This document shows positions 39,460-49,656 of a stretch of DNA of 64,000 nt, one piece after another (the stretch's first letter is position 1; each line of letters begins with the position of its first letter). The notes below the pieces were generated by a model. That model searched no databases, was not told the DNA's origin, and saw only the letters and a program-made list of their open reading frames with translations. Source of the DNA: Reyranella sp. (lineage in GTDB: Bacteria > Pseudomonadota > Alphaproteobacteria > Reyranellales > Reyranellaceae); NCBI GenBank assembly GCA_019750135.1, contig JAIEOV010000007.1:248001-312000 (forward strand), read 5' to 3'. A program made the position numbers and the translations under genes.

Positions 39460-39758
39460 CGGACCGCCTCATCGTCTCCGATGCGAGCGTGCTTGTCTTC
39501 GCGCCGCACATCGTCTTCCGCTTCGACGAGGTGCGGAAGGCCTGGATCATCCTGGCGCCCGAGCGGCTGATGCTGCCCGACGAACAGGCGGTCGAGATCC
39601 TGCAGCTGGTCGACGGCAAGACCGGCGTCTCGGCCATCGTCGATTCGCTCGCCGCCCGCTACGATCAGGCGCCGCGCGATCTCATCGCCAAGGACGTCAC
39701 CACCATGCTGCAGGACCTCGCCGACAAGGGATGTCTCGCCGGTGCCGGCCCGGGTTGA
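39456..39758 (+). CDS. pqqD: PqqA-binding chaperone PqqD
   Basis: This 100-residue protein presents PqqA to the radical SAM enzyme PqqE. It has the small winged-helix fold PHIVFRFDEVRKAWIILAPERLMLPDEQAVEILQLVDGKTGVSAIVDSL. The ATG at 39456 overlaps the pqqC stop in ATGA. Its end overlaps pqqE by 17 bp, so the two are separate genes, not a PqqCD or PqqDE fusion as in some species. Confidence 0.93.
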   Translation: MTDRLIVSDASVLVFAPHIVFRFDEVRKAWIILAPERLMLPDEQAVEILQLVDGKTGVSAIVDSLAARYDQAPRDLIAKDVTTMLQDLADKGCLAGAGPG

Positions 39759-40890
39759 TCCGCCACTCGCCCTGCTCGCCGAGCTGACGCATCGCTGTCC
39801 GCTCGCCTGCCCCTATTGCTCGAACCCGGTGAACCTCGAGCGCGCCGCGGGCGAGCTCTCCGAGCAGGACTGGCGCCGCGTGCTCGCCGAGGCCGCCGCG
39901 CTCGGCGTGCTGCAGGTCCACTTCTCCGGCGGCGAGCCGATGGCGCGGCGCGATCTTCTGGGCCTGATCGGCGCGGCCAACGGGCTCAGCCTCTACAGCA
40001 ACCTCATCACCTCCGGGACGCTGGGCGGCGCGCGCGAGATCGAGGCCTTCGCCAAGGCTGGGCTGAAGCACGTGCAGCTGAGCTTCCAGGATTTTTACGC
40101 CGACAACGGCGACCGCATCGCCGGGCTTTCGGGCGCGCACGACCGCAAGACGCGCTTCGCCGCGGCGGTGCGCGCCGCCGGCCTGCCGCTCACGCTCAAC
40201 ATGGTGGTGCACCGCCAGAACCTCGACGGCGTGCCGCAGATGATCGAGATGGCGCTGCAGCTGGGCGCGCGGCGCATCGAGATCGCCCATGTCCAGTACT
40301 ACGCCTGGGCGTTCACCAACCGCGCCGCCCTGCTGCCGACCCGCCGGCAGCTCGACCAGGCGACCGAAGCCGTCGAGGCGGCACGCGCGCGACTGAAAGG
40401 CGTGCTCACGATCGACTATGTCGTGCCCGACTATCACGGCGTGCGCCCGAAATCCTGCATGAGCGGCTGGGGACGTCAGTTCATCAATGTCATGCCGTCG
40501 GGCGTCGCCGTGCCCTGCCATGCTGCCGAGACACTGCCTGGCCTCGCCTTCCCCTCGGTGCGCACAACCAGCCTCGCCGACATCTGGTACGAGTCCGACG
40601 CCTTCAACCGCTTCCGCGGCACCGACTGGATGGCCGAGCCCTGCCGCAGCTGCGAGCGGCGCGAGATCGATTGGGGCGGCTGCCGCTGCCAGGCCTTCCT
40701 GCTGGCGGGCGACGCGAGCCGCACCGATCCGGTCTGCACCTTGTCGCCCGACCACGGTGTGGTCGCGGCCGCGGTGCAGGAGGCCGAAAGCCTCCCGCCG
40801 ACGTTCGTCTATCGCCGCTACAGCACGCCTACTTCGACGCGTCCTTCGCCGGCTCCTTCGGGCGAACCGAATCGGCTACACCCTGGATGA
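39742..40890 (+). CDS. pqqE: PQQ biosynthesis radical SAM protein PqqE
   Basis: This 382-residue enzyme forms the Glu-Tyr carbon crosslink in PqqA. The radical SAM cluster motif is Cys19-x3-Cys23-x2-Cys26 (HRCPLACPYCSNP), and the SPASM cysteines follow: CHAAE, CRSCERREIDWGGCRC and DPVC. The start is GTG at 39742, giving the usual PPLALLAELTHR opening; no in-frame ATG lies near. The family ending FVYRR is followed by some 20 extra residues that overlap the convergent alcohol dehydrogenase gene by 62 bp. Confidence 0.94.
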   Translation: MPARVDPPLALLAELTHRCPLACPYCSNPVNLERAAGELSEQDWRRVLAEAAALGVLQVHFSGGEPMARRDLLGLIGAANGLSLYSNLITSGTLGGAREIEAFAKAGLKHVQLSFQDFYADNGDRIAGLSGAHDRKTRFAAAVRAAGLPLTLNMVVHRQNLDGVPQMIEMALQLGARRIEIAHVQYYAWAFTNRAALLPTRRQLDQATEAVEAARARLKGVLTIDYVVPDYHGVRPKSCMSGWGRQFINVMPSGVAVPCHAAETLPGLAFPSVRTTSLADIWYESDAFNRFRGTDWMAEPCRSCERREIDWGGCRCQAFLLAGDASRTDPVCTLSPDHGVVAAAVQEAESLPPTFVYRRYSTPTSTRPSPAPSGEPNRLHPG

Positions 40891-42982
40891 AGGCGGTGAG
40901 CTTGACGACGTCGTCGTCGCTGAGCTTGCCGGTGAAGTTCGGCATGCCGCGCGATGAATAGGCGTCGCTGAATATGATCGTCTTGAGATTGCGGATCGGG
41001 TCGGCGCCGACATAGGCGAGGTTGCGGACGTTGCCGCCCCTGTCGACGCCAGGCACCCCGTGGCAGATCGCGCAGTTCGAGACGTAGAGCGCCGTGCCCG
41101 GCCCGACGTCGGCCGGATCGTACTTCACGCCCTGCAGCAGGTTCTCCATCTGGTACTTGGCGAAGGCCGGCGGTGCGGCCTTGCCGCCCGCGGCGAAGGT
41201 ATAGACGGTGCCCGGATTGTTTATCTCGGTCGCGCGCGCCGTCACGCCGTACACGCCGCCCCAGCCCACCGCCACCGAGACGTACTGCTTGCCGTCGATC
41301 ATGTAGGTCGATGCCGCGGCCACCACGCCGGTGCCGGTCGGCTTCTCCCACAGCTTCTCGCCGGTCGTGGCGTTGTAGGCGACGAAACGGCCGTCGGCCG
41401 TGCCCTGGAACACGAGATTGCCCGCCGTCGTGAGCGTGCCGCCGTTCCACGGCGAGACATGCTCCTGCCGCCAGGCCTCCTTCTGCTTCACCGGATCCCA
41501 GGCGATCAGCCGGCCGAACATCGGCGCCTTGGGCGGCGTCGCGTTGATGTCGTAGCCGACGTTCCAGCCGAGGTTGCTCATCATCTCGCCGGGCTTCTTG
41601 GCGTCGTGCTTCCAGCCCTTCTGGCCGGTCAGGTTGACCGGGATGTTCTGCGCCGGCAGGTAGACCAGCCCGGTGCCGGGATTGAACGACATCGGATGCC
41701 AGTTGTGCGCGAGGTACGGGCCGGGAATGGAATCGAACGGCTTGTCCGGCGAGCGCGCCTCGGCCACCTCGATCGGCCGGCCGTTGGCGTCATAGCCGGT
41801 GGCCCAGTTCACGTCGACGAAGTTCCTGGCCGAGATGAACTTGCCGTTGGTGCGGTCGATGACGAAGAAGAAGCCGTTCTTGGGCGCATGCAGGATGACC
41901 TTGCGCGACTGGCCGTCGATCGCGAGGTCGGCCAGGATCATCGGCTGGGTCGACGTATAGTCCCAGTTGTCGCCGGGCGTCTCCTGGTAGTGCCACAGGT
42001 ATTTGCCGGTATCGGCATTGAGGGCGACGATCGAGGCGAGATAGAGATTGTCGCCGCCGGACGGGCTGCGCAGGTTGCGGTTCCACGGCGAGCCGTTGCC
42101 GGTGCCGAGATACACCATGTTGAGGTCGGGATCGTAGACGATGCTGTCCCACACCGTGCCGCCGCCGCCGTTCACCCAGTACTGGCCGGCGGGATCCCAG
42201 GTCTTGGCCGCCGCCGCCATCGATTCGTCCTCGAAGGGCTTGGCGGGATCGCCCGGCACCACGAACCAGCGCCAGGCCTGGTTGCCGGTCTCTGTGTCGT
42301 AGGCGGTGACGTAGCCACGCACGCCGTACTCGGCGCCGCCGTTGCCGATGATCACCTTGTCCTTGGCGACGCGCGGCGCGCCGGTGATCGTGTAGGAATG
42401 CTTGTGGTCGATGATGGTGTCCTTCTCCCACACCTTCTTGCCGGTCACCGCGTCGAGGGCGATCAGCCGCCCGTCATAAGCGCCGACGAAGATCTTGCCC
42501 TTGTGCAGCGCGACGCCGCGATTCACGACGTCGCAGCAACCGCGGTAACCCTTGTCGCGCGTGACCTCGGGGTCGAAGGTCCAGATCTTCTTGGCCGTCC
42601 GGGCATCGATGGCGTGGACGACACTCCACGGCGCTGTGACATACATGATGCCGTCGACCACGATCGGCGTCGCCTCGACGCCGCGCGCCGAGTCGAGGTC
42701 GTAGGACCATGCCAGGCCGAGGTCCTTGACGTTGCCGGCGTTGATCTGGTCGAGCTTGCTGAAGCGTGTCTCGCCGAAGTCGAGACCGACGGCCGGCCAG
42801 TCCTTCGACGTGGCGGCGTTGCTCTTGATCCAGTTGCCGTCGACCGCCGAGGTGACGGCCTTGATGTGCCCGGGCGAGCCCTTGGCATCCTGCGCCATGG
42901 CGCCGGAACACAAGGCCAGCACCGCTGCGCCCGCCAACAGCAACGAACATGTGGAAGTGCCGTGATCGACAAGACGTCTCAT
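40829..42982 (-). CDS. Quinohaemoprotein (PQQ-cytochrome c) alcohol dehydrogenase
   Basis: This 717-residue periplasmic enzyme has a signal peptide (LLLAGAAVLALCSGAMAQ), an eight-bladed PQQ propeller and a C-terminal cytochrome c domain with CAICH at 637-641. The adjacent-cysteine disulphide is Cys149-Cys150 (RGCCDVVNRG). The catalytic Asp is Asp341 in DNWDYT; the residue two further on is Thr343, whereas lanthanide enzymes (XoxF, ExaF) have Asp there, so a calcium-type enzyme is inferred. It oxidises primary or secondary alcohols. Start at 42982 gives the signal; a codon upstream would add 36 residues. It is 85 bp after the exporter permease. Confidence 0.93.
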   Translation of the reverse strand: MRRLVDHGTSTCSLLLAGAAVLALCSGAMAQDAKGSPGHIKAVTSAVDGNWIKSNAATSKDWPAVGLDFGETRFSKLDQINAGNVKDLGLAWSYDLDSARGVEATPIVVDGIMYVTAPWSVVHAIDARTAKKIWTFDPEVTRDKGYRGCCDVVNRGVALHKGKIFVGAYDGRLIALDAVTGKKVWEKDTIIDHKHSYTITGAPRVAKDKVIIGNGGAEYGVRGYVTAYDTETGNQAWRWFVVPGDPAKPFEDESMAAAAKTWDPAGQYWVNGGGGTVWDSIVYDPDLNMVYLGTGNGSPWNRNLRSPSGGDNLYLASIVALNADTGKYLWHYQETPGDNWDYTSTQPMILADLAIDGQSRKVILHAPKNGFFFVIDRTNGKFISARNFVDVNWATGYDANGRPIEVAEARSPDKPFDSIPGPYLAHNWHPMSFNPGTGLVYLPAQNIPVNLTGQKGWKHDAKKPGEMMSNLGWNVGYDINATPPKAPMFGRLIAWDPVKQKEAWRQEHVSPWNGGTLTTAGNLVFQGTADGRFVAYNATTGEKLWEKPTGTGVVAAASTYMIDGKQYVSVAVGWGGVYGVTARATEINNPGTVYTFAAGGKAAPPAFAKYQMENLLQGVKYDPADVGPGTALYVSNCAICHGVPGVDRGGNVRNLAYVGADPIRNLKTIIFSDAYSSRGMPNFTGKLSDDDVVKLTAFIQGVADSVRPKEPAKDASK

Positions 42983-43067
42983 GGAAATCTCCCGACTGGC
43001 CTGTGGTGGACCAAACGCGTTTTCCGAACGACGCAAGACGACGACGATGAATGTTGCGCCTGCGCGA

Positions 43068-43856
43068 TCAACCTCGTCTATGGGCAGCAAGCGAGCGGCG
43101 CAGGATGCGGCCGCTGTCGTAGCGCCAGACCGCGAGGGCCATGGCGACGACGGTCATCGCGACGGTGGCGACGAGGGCCGTGGTGTCGAGCCTTCCGTAC
43201 AAGGCAGAGCGGATCAATTCGATAGCCTGGCTGAAGGGATTGAAACGGGCGACCTCGGCCAGTACGGCATTGGCTTCGCCGAGACGCTGTAGCGGATAGA
43301 GCGCGGTCGAGGCGAAGAACACGGGGAAGATCACGAAGTTCATGACGCCCGCGAAGTTCTCCAGTTGCTCGACCAGCGACGACAGCAGCAGTCCCAATGC
43401 GCCCAGCATCAGGCCCGCCAGGATGACCGCCGGCAGCGCGTAGAGGTAGCCGCTGAGCGGCGGCCGCACGCCCCACAGCCAGGCGCAGGCCAGGAAGGCA
43501 TAGACCTGGGGCAGCGCCACGATGACACCCGCCAGCAGGCGGCAGGCGAGCAGGTACCAGCGCGGCAACGGGCTCACCAGCAGCACCTTCATGCTGCCCA
43601 TCTCGCGGTCGAACACCATCGACAGGGCGATCTGCATGCCGTTGAACAGCAGCACCAGCCCGACCAGCCCGGGCACGATGTACTCCTCGTAGGGTGTGCC
43701 CGGCAGGTCGACCATCGTGCGCAGGCCGGAGCCGAAGATCACCAGCCAGACCAGCGGCCGCACCAGGGAGGCGAAGAAGCGGCTGCGCTGGCGCAGGAAG
43801 CGCAGGAACTCCCGCTCGACGATGCCGACGAAGCAGCGGAGCGCCTTGGCCGTCAT
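43068..43856 (-). CDS. ABC-2-type permease of the PQQ-alcohol exporter (PedC-like)
   Basis: This 262-residue membrane protein has six predicted spans and the ABC-2 features VREF-like FLRQRSRFFASLVRPLVWLVIFGSGL and MQIALSMVFDREMGSMKVLLVSPLPRWYLL. It fits the permease class found beside PQQ alcohol dehydrogenases (PedC-like), where the exported compound is not established. The ATG at 43854-43856 overlaps the ATPase stop by four bases. Confidence 0.88.
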   Translation of the reverse strand: MTAKALRCFVGIVEREFLRFLRQRSRFFASLVRPLVWLVIFGSGLRTMVDLPGTPYEEYIVPGLVGLVLLFNGMQIALSMVFDREMGSMKVLLVSPLPRWYLLACRLLAGVIVALPQVYAFLACAWLWGVRPPLSGYLYALPAVILAGLMLGALGLLLSSLVEQLENFAGVMNFVIFPVFFASTALYPLQRLGEANAVLAEVARFNPFSQAIELIRSALYGRLDTTALVATVAMTVVAMALAVWRYDSGRILRRSLAAHRRG

Positions 43857-44545
43857 GACGCCAGGCCGGCAAAATAGTCGGGCAGCGACGCGGCCGCGAT
43901 GTCGCGACGATCGTCGCGGACCTGGCCTTCGTGCAACACGATCGTGCGGTCGCCGGGCTCGACCTCGTCCGGCAGGTGCGTCGCCCACAGCGCCGTCGTC
44001 CCCTCCTCCACACACAGCGCCCGCACGCGCTGCAGGATGGCGCGGCGGCTCGGTACGTCGAGGCCAACCGTCGCCTCGTCGAGCAGCAGCAGGCGCGGCC
44101 GGTGCAACAGGGCGCGGGCGATTTCCACGCGCCGGCGCTGGCCGCCAGAGAGCGTACGCACGAGATCGTGCGTGCGCGCCACGAGGCCGAAGCGATCGAG
44201 TTCCTGCTCGGTCCGCTTGCGCGCGTCGACGCGCGACAGGCCGTGCAGGGCCGCGTGGTAACGCAGCGACTGGGCCACCGTGAGGTCGAGGTCGAGCGCC
44301 GACTGCTGAAAGACGAAGCCGCATCCGGCGAGCGCCGCGCTGCGCCCGGCCTCATGGCCAAGCACGCGGATCGATCCCTGCTGCAGGCCAAGCAGTCCTG
44401 CGATCAACGAGAACAGCGTCGTCTTGCCGGCGCCGTTGAGGCCAAGCAAAAGCACGAAGTCGCCGGGTTCGATCGAGAACGAGACTCCGCGCAGAGCCGG
44501 CTTGGCGTACGCGTGGCCAACGTCACGGATTTCGAGCGCCGTCAC
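43853..44545 (-). CDS. ABC transporter ATPase of the PQQ-alcohol exporter (PedA-like)
   Basis: This 230-residue ATPase has Walker A GLNGAGKTTLFSL, signature LSGGQRRRVEIARAL and Walker B LLLLDEATVGLD. It matches the family of ATPases associated with PQQ-dependent alcohol catabolism by its neighbours and by FVFQQSALDLDLTV in the Q-loop. It pairs with the ABC-2 permease that it overlaps. It lies 17 bp after the monooxygenase-esterase gene on the same strand. Confidence 0.88.
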   Translation of the reverse strand: MTALEIRDVGHAYAKPALRGVSFSIEPGDFVLLLGLNGAGKTTLFSLIAGLLGLQQGSIRVLGHEAGRSAALAGCGFVFQQSALDLDLTVAQSLRYHAALHGLSRVDARKRTEQELDRFGLVARTHDLVRTLSGGQRRRVEIARALLHRPRLLLLDEATVGLDVPSRRAILQRVRALCVEEGTTALWATHLPDEVEPGDRTIVLHEGQVRDDRRDIAAASLPDYFAGLAS

Positions 44546-44562
44546 GGTGCTAGCGACTGGCG

Positions 44563-47178
44563 CTAGTCCGCAGCCCTCGGCATTGCCTCCTCATCGCGTC
44601 GGCTGAGCCCGACAAAGTGGCGCAGCGCTTCGGCCATCTTGGCGCGGCCACTGACGCCGGTTGCCACCACATCGACCATGGTGAACGACGAGTGGAAGTG
44701 GCCCTTCGCCTGGAGCTGCTCGACCGGCACGCCGGCGGCCGCCAGGGCTTCGGCATAGGCGATGCCCTCGTCGCGCAGGGGATCGAACTCGCTCGTCACG
44801 ACGAACGCCGCGGGCAGGCCTTCGAGCTTGCCGCGCAACGGCGACACGCGCGGATCAGTCCGGTCGGCCGGCGAACAGTAGAGGTCCCAGAACCAGTACA
44901 TCAGCGACCGCGTCAGGAAGTAGCCCGTCGCATTCTCGACGTAGGACGGCCGGTCGAACGTGCAGTCGGTGACCGGATTCACCAGGAGCTGGCCCGCGAT
45001 CTCCGGGCCGCCGCGGTCGCGCGCCAGCTGGCAGGTGACCGCCGCGATGTTGCCGCCGGCGCTCCAGCCCGCGACCAGCATCGGGCCGGGCCTGCCGCCC
45101 AGCTCGGCGGCGTGCTCGGCGACCCAGCGCAGCGCCGCGTAGCCATCCTCGGCGGCCGTCGGAAAGCGATGCTCCGGCGCGTGCCGGTAACCGACGCTGA
45201 CGAAGATCATCCCGCTGCGCCGGCACATGTCGCGGCAGAACGGATCGTCCGACTGCGCGTCGCCCAGCACCCAGCCGCCGCCGTGGAAATAGACCACGAT
45301 CGGATGCGGACCCGGCGTCGCCGGGCGATAAAGGCGATAGGGCAACGGACCGTCGTCGCCCATCAACGTGCCGTCCAAAACCTCGCCGACCGGCCGCCCA
45401 GGTGGCCGGGACGCATTGAACTGGGCGACGAAGCCACGCGCGCCCTCGGCGCCGAACGATTCCAGCGGCGGCAGGTTGAGCTCGGCCAGCATGTTCAGCA
45501 CCAGCCGCACGTCGGGCTGCAGGCGAACGATCTCGCCGTCGTTGCATTGCTGGGCGCCATTGGGGCCGCTCAGCGTGAAGCCCAGCATGCCGCGGCTAAC
45601 GACCTCGTCGCAGATGGTGCGATAGGGACCGACGCCGCCCGGATAGGGCATCAGCCCCGGCGCCTTGCCCGGCACGTTCGCGCCCGTGTACCAGGTGTTG
45701 GCCAGGCGATGCAGCGTGAGCTGCGCACAGTCGGCCATGTGCCGCGCCCAGCCGTCCTGCGCCGCTTCGGTCGCCTCGATGGCGGTGAACCCCGCCTCGC
45801 GCATCGCCATCAGCCGGTCGACGACCCAGTCGACGTGCTGCTCGATCGACACGACCATGTTCGAGAACACCGACGGGCTGCCGGGCCCGGTGATCAGGAA
45901 CAAGTTGGGGAAGCCCGCCACCGTGAGCCCGAGATAGGTCTTGGGCCCGCCGGCCCAGACGTCGGAGATCGACTTTCCGCCGCGCCCCGCGATCGGATGA
46001 ACCGACGTGATCGCCCCGGTCATGGCGTCGAAGCCGGTGGCGAACACGATCACGTCGAGGTCGACGCTGCGCCGGTCGGTCTCAATGCCGGACGCCGTGA
46101 TCCGCTTGATCGGCTCCTGCCGCAGGTTGACCAGGGTGACGTTGGGCCGGTTGAACGCGGCGTAGTAGTCGGTCTCCAGGCACGGGCGCTTGGAGCCGAA
46201 GGGATGGTCGCGCGGCGTCAGCGCTTCCGCCGTTTCGGGGTCCTTCACGATCGAATGGATGCGCTCGCGCAAGAGGTCGGACGCAAGCTTGTTGCCCTCG
46301 AGGTCGCCGCCCTGGTCGGCCCACAGCTGGCTCAGCATGGCGACGAGGTCGCCGGCGGCCAGCGCCTTCTCGAAACGCTGGCGACGCTCGGCCTCGCTCA
46401 GCTGCCAGCTGAACTCGGTGGCCCGCTCCAGCGGCACGCCGGTCAGCGACAGACGGGCCTGCGCACGATAGGCGGCGCGGTCCTTCTCCAGCGCTGCGAC
46501 GCGATCGGCCGGCGACGGGCCGTTGTGCGCCGGGAAGGCGAAGTTCGGGGTGCGCTGGAACACCGTCAGATGCGCCGCCTGCTCGGCTATCCGCGGGATC
46601 GCCTGGACGCCCGACGACCCGGTGCCGATCACCGCGACGCGCTTGCCGGCAAGCTCGACGCCGTCATGCGGCCAGCGGCCGGTGAAATAGATCTCGCCCT
46701 TGAAGTCGCCGACGCCCTCGATCTCCGGCGGCTTGGGCGCGGAAAGGCAGCCGCTCGCCATGATGTAGTAGCGGCAGGACACGGGCTTGCCGTTGTCGGT
46801 CGTGAGCAGCCAGCGTTGCGCCGCCTCGTCCCAGGTCGCCGTCGCGACCTTGGTGCCGAAGCGGATGTCGCGCCGCAGGTCGTAGCGATCGGCGACGAAG
46901 CCCAGGTAGCGCAGGATCTCGGGCTGGGTGGCGTACTTCTCCGACCACTTCCAGGCGCTCTCCAGCTCCGGATCGAAGGTGTAGCTGTAGTCGGTGGTCT
47001 GGATATCGCAGCGCGCGCCGGGATAGCGGTTCCAGTACCAGGTGCCGCCGACATCGTCGGCCGCTTCCAGCGCCACGGCCGTGAAGCCGGCGCGGCGCAG
47101 GCGAATGAGCAGATACAGGCCGGCAAAACCGGCGCCGACCACGGCAACGTCGACTTGTTGCGGGGCTGGGAGTGGCAT
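44563..47178 (-). CDS. Baeyer-Villiger monooxygenase fused to an HSL-type esterase
   Basis: One 871-residue frame joins a type I flavin Baeyer-Villiger monooxygenase (residues 1-530: FAD motif [21 protein letters not shown] with Asp58, NADPH motif [10 protein letters not shown], Arg331 in GSKRP) to a hormone-sensitive-lipase-family esterase (from about 600: HGGGW oxyanion hole 632-636, nucleophile Ser706 in GWSAGG, Asp799, His829). The monooxygenase fingerprint F-x-G-x3-H-x3-WP has Phe165 where histidine is normal. A ketone would become an ester and be hydrolysed on the same chain. ATG 47178 has AGGAGGAG upstream. The exporter and PQQ alcohol dehydrogenase genes follow on the same strand. Confidence 0.93.
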   Translation of the reverse strand: MPLPAPQQVDVAVVGAGFAGLYLLIRLRRAGFTAVALEAADDVGGTWYWNRYPGARCDIQTTDYSYTFDPELESAWKWSEKYATQPEILRYLGFVADRYDLRRDIRFGTKVATATWDEAAQRWLLTTDNGKPVSCRYYIMASGCLSAPKPPEIEGVGDFKGEIYFTGRWPHDGVELAGKRVAVIGTGSSGVQAIPRIAEQAAHLTVFQRTPNFAFPAHNGPSPADRVAALEKDRAAYRAQARLSLTGVPLERATEFSWQLSEAERRQRFEKALAAGDLVAMLSQLWADQGGDLEGNKLASDLLRERIHSIVKDPETAEALTPRDHPFGSKRPCLETDYYAAFNRPNVTLVNLRQEPIKRITASGIETDRRSVDLDVIVFATGFDAMTGAITSVHPIAGRGGKSISDVWAGGPKTYLGLTVAGFPNLFLITGPGSPSVFSNMVVSIEQHVDWVVDRLMAMREAGFTAIEATEAAQDGWARHMADCAQLTLHRLANTWYTGANVPGKAPGLMPYPGGVGPYRTICDEVVSRGMLGFTLSGPNGAQQCNDGEIVRLQPDVRLVLNMLAELNLPPLESFGAEGARGFVAQFNASRPPGRPVGEVLDGTLMGDDGPLPYRLYRPATPGPHPIVVYFHGGGWVLGDAQSDDPFCRDMCRRSGMIFVSVGYRHAPEHRFPTAAEDGYAALRWVAEHAAELGGRPGPMLVAGWSAGGNIAAVTCQLARDRGGPEIAGQLLVNPVTDCTFDRPSYVENATGYFLTRSLMYWFWDLYCSPADRTDPRVSPLRGKLEGLPAAFVVTSEFDPLRDEGIAYAEALAAAGVPVEQLQAKGHFHSSFTMVDVVATGVSGRAKMAEALRHFVGLSRRDEEAMPRAAD

Positions 47179-47276
47179 GGCGCTCCTCCTGTTGCGTCTT
47201 GTTCGGATGGAACTCGTTGGATCCGGCGGCAATAATGCGCCTGTTTGCTCACGGCGTCGATTCATCGGAGAACAGC

Positions 47277-48023
<747 letters not shown>

Positions 48024-48426
48024 GCCCCAAAGATGCATGCACTGCCGTCACCGGTGCGGGAGGTTTCCGGGGGTTTCCGCCGTTTCCGCCGAGGAGCCTG
48101 GTAGGCCTTCGACGTCATGCCCCCTATCCGTTGGGCGTCACGTTCGAGCCGGAACGCCTCGGCCTGCCCCGCACGGTGTCGGCCGCTGGGTGTTGGTTTC
48201 GGATCAACGATGCATAGAGCGGGAACGTGCCGGAGCAACGCAACCAGCCAAGATTATAACTATAGTGTGCCAATGTCAACACTATAGTCAGCGACGGCCG
48301 GTTTCGTTTTCGCGACTTATTGCGTGCCATAGAGGGGTCTGACGCGCAATAAGTCCACGCCTTGTGTCGCCGGACGCGAGTGCCAGCAGTGCTTGCAAGC
48401 ATCTCCGTCGTCCCGACCACGACGAG
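48024..48426. other. 403-bp gene-free spacer with two perfect inverted repeats
   Basis: ACTATAGTGT (48259-48268) pairs with ACACTATAGT (48279-48288), 10 bp apart. GACTTATTGCG (48314-48324) pairs with CGCAATAAGTC (48345-48355), 20 bp apart. Both are AT-rich inside a GC-rich region. They lie between the ends of two convergent genes rather than in front of a gene, so operators without a gene, transposon-end relics or a decayed regulator are possible. Confidence 0.6.
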
Positions 48427-48906
48427 TCAGCCCCGTCGCGCCGCCTCGATCTTGGCGACGTCGATCTTCTTCATGTCCATCATCGCCTCGAACGCGCGCT
48501 TGGCTTCGTCGCCGCCGGCCGCCATCGCCTCGGTGAGCACGCGCGGCGTGATCTGCCAGGAGACGCCCCACTTGTCCTTGCACCAGCCGCAGGCGCTCTC
48601 CTGGCCGCCGTTGCCGACGATGGCGTTCCAGTAGCGGTCGGTCTCCGCCTGGTCGTCGGTGGCGATCTGGAACGAGAAGGCTTCGTTGTGCTTGAAGATC
48701 GGGCCGCCGTTGAGGCCGATGCACGGGATGCCGGCGACCGTGAAGTCGACCGTCAGCACGTCGCCCTTCTTGCCGGACGGATAGTCGCTGGGCGCACGAT
48801 GGACGGCATTCACCGAGCTGTCGGGAAAGGTCTTGGCGTAGAAGCGCGCAGCTTCCTCGGCGTCCTTGTCATACCAGACGCAGATCGTATTCTTTGCGAT
48901 TGCCAT
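48427..48906 (-). CDS. VOC/PhnB-like (3-demethylubiquinone methyltransferase-type fold) protein
   Basis: This 159-residue protein has the PhnB layout: ICVWYDKDAEEAARFYAKTFPDSS, GIPCIGLNGGPIFKHNEAFSFQI and WCKDKWGVSWQITPRVL. It belongs to the glyoxalase/VOC superfamily; metal binding is uncertain because the usual residues are not plain. ATG at 48904-48906 follows AAGGAC. It is 19 bp after the GST gene in a probable three-gene run. Confidence 0.85.
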   Translation of the reverse strand: MAIAKNTICVWYDKDAEEAARFYAKTFPDSSVNAVHRAPSDYPSGKKGDVLTVDFTVAGIPCIGLNGGPIFKHNEAFSFQIATDDQAETDRYWNAIVGNGGQESACGWCKDKWGVSWQITPRVLTEAMAAGGDEAKRAFEAMMDMKKIDVAKIEAARRG

Positions 48907-48925
48907 TCCGTGTCCTTTCGTTGCG

Positions 48926-49606
48926 TCAGAGTCCAGCTGCCTCGGCCGCCACCTTAGCAGCCCAGGCCTTCGTGCCCTGGCATGTGTCCATCGCCCGCTT
49001 GTAAGCGTCGCGTTCGCTGGTGCGGGCCACATAGGCGCGCTCTACGTCGCCGAGGACGAAGCAGCCGGTTCTGTGCGCGAGCTCCAGCGCATAGGTCACC
49101 GAAATGTCGGCGGCCGTGAACCGGTCGCCTGCAAGATAGGGCGAGCGCGCGAGCTGCCGGATGACCAGCCCGAGCCGGCTCTCGAAGACTTCCAACGCCT
49201 TGCCGGCGCCCCAGTTCCACCGCTCGGCCTCGGGCGCGAAATGGCGGCTCACGACAACGGCGTTCATCGGAGTGGCCAGACCGGCTTCGCCGAGGTGAAG
49301 GAACTGTTGATACGCGGGGAACGCGGGATCGTGCGGGTCGGGCGCGAGCGGCGTCGGCCCGTAGCGCGCCATCAGGTACTCCATGATCGCGATCGACTCG
49401 ACCATGGTGACGTCGCCGTCCTGGATCGCGGGGATGAATCCGGCAGGGTTGATGGCGAGATACTCCGGGTCGCGCTCGACGCCGGCCAGCATGTCCACCG
49501 GCCTCAGCCGGTAGGGGAGCCCCATCTCCTCCAGCAGCCAGACGACCCGGAAGCCTCGCCCTTCGCCGAAGACGGTGATCAAGTCGCTACGCCTATAGTT
49601 AACCAT
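48926..49606 (-). CDS. Glutathione S-transferase-like protein
   Basis: This 226-residue protein has the thioredoxin-like N-domain (SDLITVFGEGRGFRVVWLLEEMGLPY, NPAGFIPAIQDGDVTMVESIAIMEYL) with the cis-Pro and E-S glutathione-binding pair, and an all-helical C-domain (LAGDRFTAADISVTYALE). It could conjugate or isomerise an electrophile. A TTGACT box at 49638-49643 with a weak -10 lies just upstream. It sits between the amidohydrolase and VOC genes on the same strand. Confidence 0.88.
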   Translation of the reverse strand: MVNYRRSDLITVFGEGRGFRVVWLLEEMGLPYRLRPVDMLAGVERDPEYLAINPAGFIPAIQDGDVTMVESIAIMEYLMARYGPTPLAPDPHDPAFPAYQQFLHLGEAGLATPMNAVVVSRHFAPEAERWNWGAGKALEVFESRLGLVIRQLARSPYLAGDRFTAADISVTYALELAHRTGCFVLGDVERAYVARTSERDAYKRAMDTCQGTKAWAAKVAAEAAGL

Positions 49607-49656
49607 TGAGTTAAGTGTATCGGTGCTGGCCGTCCCGAGTCAAGACGGCCATAGAT

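Noticed and set aside
40829..42982. Lanthanide-dependent XoxF/ExaF-type methanol dehydrogenase
   Set aside because: The residue two after the catalytic Asp341 is Thr, not Asp, and a fused cytochrome c domain is present, which fits a quinohaemoprotein alcohol dehydrogenase.
41060..43225. A 721-codon open frame antisense to the PQQ alcohol dehydrogenase
   Set aside because: Arg/His-rich shadow of a well-supported gene.
44617..47235. An 872-codon open frame antisense to the monooxygenase-esterase
   Set aside because: No motifs and the composition is typical of reverse-strand GC-rich DNA.
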